Shown: in pieces, positions 58,108 to 64,000 of the stretch | Layout: each line of letters opens with the position of its first letter | Position numbering within the stretch: the first letter of the stretch is position 1 | DNA from: Lacimicrobium alkaliphilum | GTDB lineage: Bacteria > Pseudomonadota > Gammaproteobacteria > Enterobacterales > Alteromonadaceae | Assembly (NCBI RefSeq): GCF_001466725.1 | Contig: NZ_CP013650.1 | Span: 3,100,001-3,164,000 of the forward strand | DNA length: 64,000 bases | Direction of reading: 5' to 3' | The notes under the pieces: generated by a model | Databases searched by the model: none | Told to the model about the DNA's origin: nothing | Seen by the model: the letters and a program-made list of their open reading frames with translations, nothing else | Position numbers and translations under genes: made by a program

Positions 58108-59208
58108 ATGATTATTGAAATTGATAGCAGCGCTGTTGGCGCGCTCGAATCCAGCAAATCCAACACAAAACAGATGGTGGAGCTTTTCTCTGACGTTTTC
58201 ACTTCTATAGGCAGGGGTAATAATCTTTTTAGGATAAAAAAAGGTGATCTTTTAAAACTCTCAAAAGACTATAGACTTAGTGAGTTCCATAGAAATATAG
58301 CTAAAATTGAATCCAACCAAGCCACTTTTAGGGCAGCATTAGATGATGCCTTCGACTTTAAAGTTAAAATATATCATTCTGATTTCGAGGCTAATTTAAA
58401 GGAAAATGACATTAACATAGATGTGAAAAACTATAGTGATCTAAAACAAAACTATGAAATTAGCTTCCTCGATAAACCAATTGTTGTTTTCGAAAATCTC
58501 ACTGACAATAAGATATATTCTAAAATAGCTGAATGGTTTATATCTAGTGTAGCTCACTTTAGAGGGTACAAAGTAAACTATGATGCATATCCAGGAGGAG
58601 GTGATAGCACACACTCAGTATGCAAGGAATTACTAGAAGAAGGGCGCATTGTATTTTCTCTAGTTGATAGTGACAAAAAGTACCCTGACGATCAAGTTGG
58701 AAAAACGGCGAAAGATACAATAGACGTATTTAAAAATGTAGGTTTTGATAATGCAGTATTAGTTGTAGGCGTCCATGAGGTGGAAAACTTAATCCCTCAC
58801 AGCGTTCTTGAAAAAATTGCAAGGAATGAGCAGAAACCATTAATAGATTTTCTTAAAGCTGCATCTCAACTTTGTGATATGGCGCCTAAGTTCTACGATT
58901 TGAAGAGCAGTTTCAGTTTCAATACTATTTTTGAAGACCAGCATAGTAATTTTTCTGGATATTGGAGACCTATCTTTGAAAATTGGAATGTTGATTACGA
59001 GACTGAGTTCCGGGAGTCTATTGATTTAGGAAAAAAGAAGCTTAATGGTAGAGTTTTGAATAAACTCAGCTCTATGCTCCCTCACGCCATCGAATCATTT
59101 TCGGTGCTTGAACCATGCAATTGTCCTCCGTATGTAGAAGATGAATGGAAAAAAATAGGCAATTTTTTGTTGGCGTGCGGTATAAGCTCTCAGCCGATTA
59201 GAATTTAG
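58108..59208 (+). CDS. TOPRIM-like protein, second gene of the putative defence module
   Basis: 366 residues, unrecognised as a whole. Residues 124-240 follow the TOPRIM pattern of OLD/DUF4435-type nucleases: a strand ending in Glu129 (IVVFENLTDNKIY), the acidic pair Asp187/Asp189 (FSLVDSDKK) and a later 'HEVENLIP' (223-230). The N-terminal 120 residues and the C-terminal 130 residues match nothing I know. The ATG begins one base after the ATPase stop, so translation is coupled. Strongly AT-rich. Most likely effector nuclease of the pair; the exact family needs a profile search. Confidence 0.72.
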   Translation: MIIEIDSSAVGALESSKSNTKQMVELFSDVFTSIGRGNNLFRIKKGDLLKLSKDYRLSEFHRNIAKIESNQATFRAALDDAFDFKVKIYHSDFEANLKENDINIDVKNYSDLKQNYEISFLDKPIVVFENLTDNKIYSKIAEWFISSVAHFRGYKVNYDAYPGGGDSTHSVCKELLEEGRIVFSLVDSDKKYPDDQVGKTAKDTIDVFKNVGFDNAVLVVGVHEVENLIPHSVLEKIARNEQKPLIDFLKAASQLCDMAPKFYDLKSSFSFNTIFEDQHSNFSGYWRPIFENWNVDYETEFRESIDLGKKKLNGRVLNKLSSMLPHAIESFSVLEPCNCPPYVEDEWKKIGNFLLACGISSQPIRI

Positions 59209-59232
59209 TACAGTTATTTACAGAACTCCAAG

Positions 59233-60879
59233 TTAAAGCAAAGCGGGCCTGGACATCTGTACCTGCCATTGGTGTATACGGGTGATAAATTCCTTACCGG
59301 CGTGGATCACGCCTTTTAGCTTGTAGGCTATGGTGCCGTCAAACCAACTGGTTTTAATATCGCCGGTGTCCCGGTCATAGCCAAACTCAAAAAAGGGCCG
59401 TATACGCTGTTCACGGCGTTTACAGAATACACCGCCCATAGCCTGAGTATAACGGCACCATTTAGACTCATCAGCGGCCTTTCTGGCCTCTTCCAGCTCT
59501 GGAAATAGCTTCGATGCATTTTGCTTCATCCGGCGCAGTTCCCGCCATACAGTAACCGAAACCCCGCCAATCTGCTGAAACTGGCGAATGCCCCAGCACG
59601 AAGCCCAGGCTTCTACCCGCTGTGCGGCCTGTATGGGATCTTCCCCATAAACACCGGAATCCAGATTCTGACCATCAATATTTTTAGATACATACTTAGC
59701 CAGGTAGCCCGTGGCAGAACCTTTGTCAGGATCGATACGTTTAAAATCGCAGCGGTTTTCCTGTGCTCCGTCCTCATCACCATCTTCTTGCAGCGCATAA
59801 TGGAAAATCACTTCTTCAATCTCAGCCAACTGTTCAGGCAAAGCAAATAGCAAAATATGCCAGTGAGGCGTACCGTCATGCTGTGGCTCCGCCACTCTGA
59901 AACCGTAGGGCTGAATTGCACGCCTATGCAGCTCTGCCCGAATTCTGGCCCAAAGGTCACATAAATATTGCTGGGCCTGATAAGGCGTGGTCCGTTGCCA
60001 TTTAGGGTTAGGCTGGCCGGATTTACTAAATGCAGCATGATATTTCGACGGGCAGGTAATGGTGACAAACAATCCCTTATGGCCCATTTCCTCAGAGAGG
60101 TTTTCAAAGCCCCTCATACGGGTCATCAGTTCATTTTTACGATTTACCGGATTAGAGACATTCAGATCTGACAATTCTTGCAGGTTGTAGCTCTGGCCCA
60201 GTTCATTGGTGGCCTCAATAGCACTAAGCAACCGCTCAGCCCTGAGTTTTTGCTGCCGTCTGTGGCTAACCGTTAAATCACTGGCATAAATCCCCTTAAA
60301 CCGGTTTACCAGATTCAGGTTCAGACAAACCTCTTCCTGCGCTCTTGTATACAGCTTACGGAGTTTTCGTAGCCACCACTGCTGATCCTGCATCCTACGA
60401 ATACACCCGTATACGGTGATTTTGCCGTTTTGCGGTTCGGGGGGCCGAAGCCCTTTCCCGTATACGTAGCTTGCAAGCTCTTGGTATACGGGTTCCAGAA
60501 TTTCGCGCTCCTTTGACGTATCGCCGTATACGGAGCCTGTACCGGGGCTTCGTAGCGCCGTAGTACGGCATTTGTCGGCAAACATCTTGGCTACGCTGCG
60601 CAGACTGTGTTCGTCCATATCAAACTCACGAATGAGTTCTTCAGGCAGGATTTCCAAAAGCGCTGTAGTTTTTTCTCTGAGAAATCGATTTTTCTCTGGT
60701 CTGCTCGGCTGTTCACCGTAGAGCTCCAACAGTCGCTTTTGCAGTTTATAAGGGAATGGCTCCAACTGCTTTGCAACGTAGGCTCGATCATGAATATCAA
60801 TAACGCTGGCAAATTGTTCAATGGCCTGGCATTGCTCGCTCAGCACCTCATTCAATCTGTTATCCTGGAACCCATTCAT
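59233..60879 (-). CDS. Phage-type replication endonuclease (HUH, gene A-like)
   Basis: 548-residue rolling-circle replication initiator of the P2 gpA/phage replication endonuclease family. HUH motif at 339-341 (TPHWHILLF) and a Tyr motif GYLAKYVSKN (Tyr392, Tyr396) with the spacing of a two-tyrosine nickase. It is shorter than P2 A (about 760). Base composition is near the chromosome average, unlike the genes on either side. It overlaps the small ORF upstream by four bases and converges on the TOPRIM-like gene with only 24 bases between. Points to a phage satellite or prophage-derived island. Confidence 0.85.
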   Translation of the reverse strand: MNGFQDNRLNEVLSEQCQAIEQFASVIDIHDRAYVAKQLEPFPYKLQKRLLELYGEQPSRPEKNRFLREKTTALLEILPEELIREFDMDEHSLRSVAKMFADKCRTTALRSPGTGSVYGDTSKEREILEPVYQELASYVYGKGLRPPEPQNGKITVYGCIRRMQDQQWWLRKLRKLYTRAQEEVCLNLNLVNRFKGIYASDLTVSHRRQQKLRAERLLSAIEATNELGQSYNLQELSDLNVSNPVNRKNELMTRMRGFENLSEEMGHKGLFVTITCPSKYHAAFSKSGQPNPKWQRTTPYQAQQYLCDLWARIRAELHRRAIQPYGFRVAEPQHDGTPHWHILLFALPEQLAEIEEVIFHYALQEDGDEDGAQENRCDFKRIDPDKGSATGYLAKYVSKNIDGQNLDSGVYGEDPIQAAQRVEAWASCWGIRQFQQIGGVSVTVWRELRRMKQNASKLFPELEEARKAADESKWCRYTQAMGGVFCKRREQRIRPFFEFGYDRDTGDIKTSWFDGTIAYKLKGVIHAGKEFITRIHQWQVQMSRPALL

Positions 60880-61151
60880 GACCGGGTCTCACATCTGGCA
60901 ACATACTCCAGGCCATAATCGCTTAGCACAAAGCGGGACCATCGAATTCCAGCGTAGAACTCCTCTTTTACATCAACCAATCCCCAACGAATCAGAGTAT
61001 AAAGAGAAGGCTTTGGATTACTCTGTGGTGGCTCTGAGGAACAGTTTATTTTGCCGAAACAACATCCCGGCTGAGTGCATAGCTCAACCCAGTTACCCTG
61101 ATTTAACCAGAAGATAAGATCTCTGACTTTTCGACATGGATTTTCCATCAT
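60876..61151 (-). CDS. Small protein between AlpA and Rep
   Basis: 91 residues with four Cys in the first 40 residues ('CRKVRDLIF...CTQPGCCFG...CS') and a C-terminal half that looks like a winged-helix end ('LIRWGLVDVKEEFYAGIRWSRFVLSDYGLEYV'). Overlaps both neighbours by four bases (ATGA on each side), so it is a real coupled gene. Function unknown; possibly a DNA-binding replication or control protein. Confidence 0.65.
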   Translation of the reverse strand: MMENPCRKVRDLIFWLNQGNWVELCTQPGCCFGKINCSSEPPQSNPKPSLYTLIRWGLVDVKEEFYAGIRWSRFVLSDYGLEYVARCETRS

Positions 61152-61378
61152 GCTACCTCCCCCGGATCCATCAGGTGCGATTGGCGATAGAAACTATCCA
61201 GCCAGGCATCCAAATCTTCTTTAAGGTATCTGATCGCCCTACCCACTTTGATAAATCGTGGTGCGGGAGTACGGCTATCCCGGTTTCCTTCCATACGCGC
61301 CTGGCGCAGAAAAGACCGGCTCATGCTGATATAGGCCGAAGCCTCAATTTCTGTAAATGCTCTTTTTTGTGTGTTCAT
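61148..61378 (-). CDS. AlpA-family/MerR-like helix-turn-helix regulator
   Basis: 76-residue DNA-binding protein. The pattern 'FTEIEASAYISMSRSFLRQAR...PRFIKVGRAIRYLKEDLDAWLDSF' is that of AlpA/excisionase-type (HTH_17) proteins, which in P4-like satellites and Gram-negative PICIs switch on excision and replication. AGGAG lies ten bases before the ATG. First gene of the alpA-orf-rep operon; the TTTCGCTT cluster at 61483-61640 sits upstream. Confidence 0.85.
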   Translation of the reverse strand: MNTQKRAFTEIEASAYISMSRSFLRQARMEGNRDSRTPAPRFIKVGRAIRYLKEDLDAWLDSFYRQSHLMDPGEVA

Positions 61379-61482
61379 ACTACTTTGACTCCTGTGTTAA
61401 TACTGATGCTGTCAATGAACGACGGAGTACAGACTAGAAGCGTTTGAACAAGAAAAATAGACCTCCAAAATCAGCCGAAAAA

Positions 61483-61640
61483 AAGCGAAAGTTTCGCTTA
61501 AAAAGCGCGCCAGATAAGGCTTTGGGGTAACGGGAAAGCAAGAAAATATTTCGCTTCTAAATTTCGCTTAGAAGCTGATGGATAAAGGGCTGGAGAGAAT
61601 CACAAAGTTTTCGCTTAACTTTTCGCTTCCGGAAGCGAAA
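61483..61640. repeat. Cluster of seven TTTCGCTT motifs
   Basis: TTTCGCTT occurs forward at 61492, 61549, 61562, 61609 and 61621, and inverted (AAGCGAAA) at 61483 and 61633. Two pairs form palindromes (AAGCGAAAGTTTCGCTT; TTTCGCTTCCGGAAGCGAAA). The cluster lies between the AlpA-type operon (minus) and the next minus-strand gene, in a gap of about 410 bases with no convincing gene. It could be an iteron-type origin or operator set for an island regulator. Confidence 0.75.
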
Positions 61641-61791
61641 AAAGGCAATCGGATGGCGAAATTTTGTACACCGCGGCTGGTAGAGGTACTGGATTGTTCA
61701 TTCTCCGCTCAATATAGCGGAAGTTTGTGCATGGACATTATTCTGAGTCTTGAGTCATACTTTGAGCTCAGTTTTTAGCGATAGTAAACGA

Positions 61792-62301
61792 CTAGAGGAC
61801 TGAATCATTCTGTTCGATTTCATCAAGTATATGTAAGACTTCCTCTGCAAATACATCAATAGCAACATTCATAGTCCAGCTCCCCTTGCTGAACTCTTTA
61901 CCTTTGAATTGAGTACAGATCTTGTCAGTGTGTTCAGTTAGAACTTTAGGGTAAACATTCTTTGAAACGGAGTCAGCGTGTATTATTTTGTCACAAACCT
62001 GCTTTAAAGTAGCTGGGCGTTCACGTAATTCTTCGTCATAGTATAACCACGAGCTTTGAGCCAAAGGTTCGTCTGAGTAAGGGATTCGTTTCTGATATAG
62101 GTTTGTTCGCAATGCAATTGCTAACTGAAGAACATGACTAGAGACTACATTCTGAAGAACAAGGCTAGTGCTCTCTGAGATTGTCCATTCAGATAAACCA
62201 AAGGAGAAACTGCTGGTAGATAAATCAAGGCCATGACAAATAAGGCACAACCTTCTGATTTCATCAAAATCCTGGCGATGTTTTCCTAATATCTCTTTCA
62301 T
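61792..62301 (-). CDS. Hypothetical 169-residue island protein
   Basis: Soluble, mostly helical protein with no family I recognise. Features: 'LQLAIALRTNLYQKRIPY' and 'TLKQVCDKIIHADSV', an arrangement seen in some HEPN-like proteins, but not enough for a call. AT-rich like the genes after it. It lies between the TTTCGCTT cluster and the BRCT gene on the minus strand. Confidence 0.6.
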   Translation of the reverse strand: MKEILGKHRQDFDEIRRLCLICHGLDLSTSSFSFGLSEWTISESTSLVLQNVVSSHVLQLAIALRTNLYQKRIPYSDEPLAQSSWLYYDEELRERPATLKQVCDKIIHADSVSKNVYPKVLTEHTDKICTQFKGKEFSKGSWTMNVAIDVFAEEVLHILDEIEQNDSVL

Positions 62302-62394
62302 AATAAGCTGTCAGCCTTGGCGCATGCCTATAAAATTCAATGAATGGGTACTACCAAGCAATAGAAAAAGTGATTTACTTAGCCGTTGAGGCTT

Positions 62395-62769
62395 TTAACT
62401 ATTTTGTGCAGGCACCTCACCAGTTTCAACAAAGTGAATGAATTGTTCCTCCCTTAGAAACTGCACTCCTTGAGCTTCTGCCTTCTCTATTTTCTTCGGG
62501 CCTGCATTCTCACCGCCAACAAGATAGTCTAGTTTTTGGGTCACCGAGGCTACTACCTTAAATCTATTATCATTTGCCAGATCAGTTAGTTCGTTTTTCT
62601 TGCTCACACCAAAACCAGTGAAACACACCTGGAGCCGGTTATCCTTTGCCTTTTTAGTGCGCATCGAGTAAATCATCTTCCACGCTTCAGCATCGGTCAA
62701 AGCAGCTATTTTTTCAGAGCTTAAATCGGACTTCGACTTTAGTATCATCGTTGGTTTTTCACTGGCCAT
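62395..62769 (-). CDS. BRCT-domain protein
   Basis: 124 residues from the ATG at 62769 (MASEKPT), which has AGAGGAT eight bases upstream; a longer frame to 62841 is less likely. The C-terminal 80 residues are a BRCT domain like that of NAD-dependent DNA ligases: 'LQVCFTGFGVSKKNELTDLA', 'VTQKLDYLVGGENAGPKKIEKAEAQGVQFLREEQF' (in part). BRCT domains bind protein partners or nicked/phosphorylated DNA ends. A free-standing BRCT protein in a mobile island is uncommon. No catalytic domain. Confidence 0.82.
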   Translation of the reverse strand: MASEKPTMILKSKSDLSSEKIAALTDAEAWKMIYSMRTKKAKDNRLQVCFTGFGVSKKNELTDLANDNRFKVVASVTQKLDYLVGGENAGPKKIEKAEAQGVQFLREEQFIHFVETGEVPAQNS

Positions 62770-62889
62770 ACGTTCATCCTCTTCCTGCCCGCAGTTCTTC
62801 GTAATGCATCCCTGCAGATTCATAACATTAATTAGCAACACTTTTGGCGAATTTATCTTTCTATTAAGTAAAGCGTCAATAGCTGCATA

Positions 62890-64000
62890 TCAGGTTTTCT
62901 CTTGGATATTTTTATCTTGTATCCTTTCGTAAATCTCTTGGTCGTATGACCTCACAACTAGCGCATGATGCGGAGACTCTTGCCCTATTATAAAAAGCAC
63001 CTCTTCCATAGCATTACCTAGTTTTTGAAGTACCTCTTTGTGAGGCCCGCCTTCACGGCGCATTTCCAAACACTCTAAAATTATTGCTCTTTGCTCAACT
63101 CCCTTTAACCCTCGAACGATATTCACCAATTCACAAACTGGACTATCAGCAAGTTTTTCAATACCATCTGGCAACACCACACCATCTGCAATTTCAGTTA
63201 GTATAGAAACTAAATTTTTATTATTTTTCTCACCTACTCTATCTCGGCATTTTTCGTAGAAAACATCATCAAGCGACACCCCGTTATATTTCTTTGGAAC
63301 ATCAAAATCTCTTTGCTCTCTTGAATGATTAAAGTACTCATCTATCAAGTGGTCAGCCTCCTTATTTCTTTCGAAATACCGCATTGCGGCGATAGAAGCT
63401 TGCAAATCATATGGCAGATTATATGGGATAGCGGCGAGTGATGTTTGGTAAACAGTATCTAGGGCCTCATCGACACTGATGTCGAATTCAGAATGAAGAT
63501 TTCTCAATGCTTTTTTTTGAGCTACAAGATATTCATGTTTACTTATCTCTTGTTTACGTTTCATAATCGCTTCTTGCAACTTGTCTCGCTCGAAGTAGCC
63601 TTGCAGGACTCCTTGGAGTACTGGTTTGTCGATATCACCAAAAAATTCATAACCAAGACTACTGAGAAGATTTTCATACTTTTTGTATTGAGTTTTTTCC
63701 TCACTCCCATTCTCGCCAAGATTGCCAAATAGTCTGCTCATCGAATTAACACCATACCTTTCAATGAACTGGATAGAAGGAATATTCTCAGGGTCGTGGT
63801 GATGGTGAATTTCAGACCATGTGAAGAGCACTAGCGACTGATAGATCTCTTGTTCCACAGTTTCATTAAAATTAAAGTCGAAACCTTCAAGCTCAGTCGC
63901 CATTCTCTTGATTCTAAACAATGTCCTCAGATTATTTATTTTAAGAGATATAGCGTGATTTTTTACCAAACCTTCGATACGATCTCCATCAAAGGCAATA
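62890..64000 (-). CDS. Hypothetical protein, 5' end outside the window
   Basis: The frame is open to the window edge; at least 369 residues are visible and the true start lies beyond base 64000. The visible part is helical, AT-rich, and begins 'DRIEGLVKNHAISLKINNLRTL', followed by 'HHHHDPENIPS' and a Lys/Glu-rich middle. The 'NLRTLFRIKRMATELE' region resembles the segment after the ATPase domain in KAP-type P-loop NTPases, but no P-loop is in view, so this is only a suggestion. Confidence 0.6.
   Translation of the reverse strand, partial: IAFDGDRIEGLVKNHAISLKINNLRTLFRIKRMATELEGFDFNFNETVEQEIYQSLVLFTWSEIHHHHDPENIPSIQFIERYGVNSMSRLFGNLGENGSEEKTQYKKYENLLSSLGYEFFGDIDKPVLQGVLQGYFERDKLQEAIMKRKQEISKHEYLVAQKKALRNLHSEFDISVDEALDTVYQTSLAAIPYNLPYDLQASIAAMRYFERNKEADHLIDEYFNHSREQRDFDVPKKYNGVSLDDVFYEKCRDRVGEKNNKNLVSILTEIADGVVLPDGIEKLADSPVCELVNIVRGLKGVEQRAIILECLEMRREGGPHKEVLQKLGNAMEEVLFIIGQESPHHALVVRSYDQEIYERIQDKNIQEKT

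Noticed and set aside
56535..59208. Firm naming of the ATPase/TOPRIM pair as PARIS, Gabija or Septu
   Set aside because: No UvrD-like helicase (Gabija) or HNH nuclease (Septu) is present, and PARIS identity needs a DUF4435 profile match that cannot be run here.
61578..61778. 66-codon plus-strand frame in the TTTCGCTT region
   Set aside because: It runs through the repeat motifs and has no ribosome-binding site or family resemblance.

Overview
The window looks like the chromosome of a motile, Gram-negative marine-type gammaproteobacterium, most likely Alteromonadales (Alteromonadaceae-like). The evidence is a polar-flagellum/chemotaxis block in the order flhA-flhF-flhG-fliA-cheY-cheZ-cheA-cheB-parC-parP-cheW-DUF2802, an exeA/exeB pair, many c-di-GMP and response-regulator proteins, and short palindromic repeat families between genes. 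The genus cannot be fixed from the sequence alone.

Layout. (1) 0.24-11.6 kb, minus strand: a surface-polysaccharide locus with a small lipoprotein, a Wza/KpsD-like outer-membrane exporter, a KpsM/KpsT ABC transporter, a KpsE-like inner-membrane protein, the four dTDP-L-rhamnose genes, a WecA-type initiating transferase and a pyruvyl transferase. The same palindromic repeat family lies on both sides of it (1-240 and 11744-12240). (2) 12.2-24.7 kb, minus strand: chemotaxis and flagellar regulation, with a 265-bp MITE-like element between cheB and parC and a sigma-54-type promoter before flhA. (3) 25.2-30.2 kb, plus strand: the leucine operon leuABCD behind a textbook leucine attenuator (leader peptide with a run of six Leu codons). 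leuA and leuC each carry a one-base deletion frameshift. (4) 30.2-56.1 kb: ordinary chromosome. It holds a degenerate HD-GYP protein, exeAB (with an unusual N-terminal domain on ExeB), cca, an isoquinoline-oxidoreductase-like molybdoenzyme, srmB, rdgB-hemW, transporters, an MCP, signalling proteins, a DUF3034/truncated-haemoglobin pair, an MbnP-like lipoprotein without its usual partner, and a DUF945 protein. (5) 56.3-64.0 kb: an integrated island that begins at a tRNA-Ile2 (CAT) gene and runs off the window.

The island is the most interesting part. Directly after the tRNA come two AT-rich, translationally coupled genes: an AAA/ABC-type ATPase (OLD/AAA15-like) and a TOPRIM-like protein. The architecture resembles two-gene anti-phage systems such as PARIS. 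They are followed by a phage-satellite-like replication module (AlpA-type regulator, small ORF, HUH endonuclease) with a cluster of seven TTTCGCTT motifs, then a BRCT-domain protein and unknown proteins. No integrase is visible, so the other island end should lie beyond base 64000.

How the parts work together: the rhamnose genes supply an activated sugar to the adjacent export locus. FlhF/FlhG place the polar flagellum, while ParC/ParP/CheA localise the chemotaxis array. The leu attenuator would couple leuABCD transcription to Leu-tRNA supply, but two frameshifts suggest either leucine auxotrophy or assembly error.
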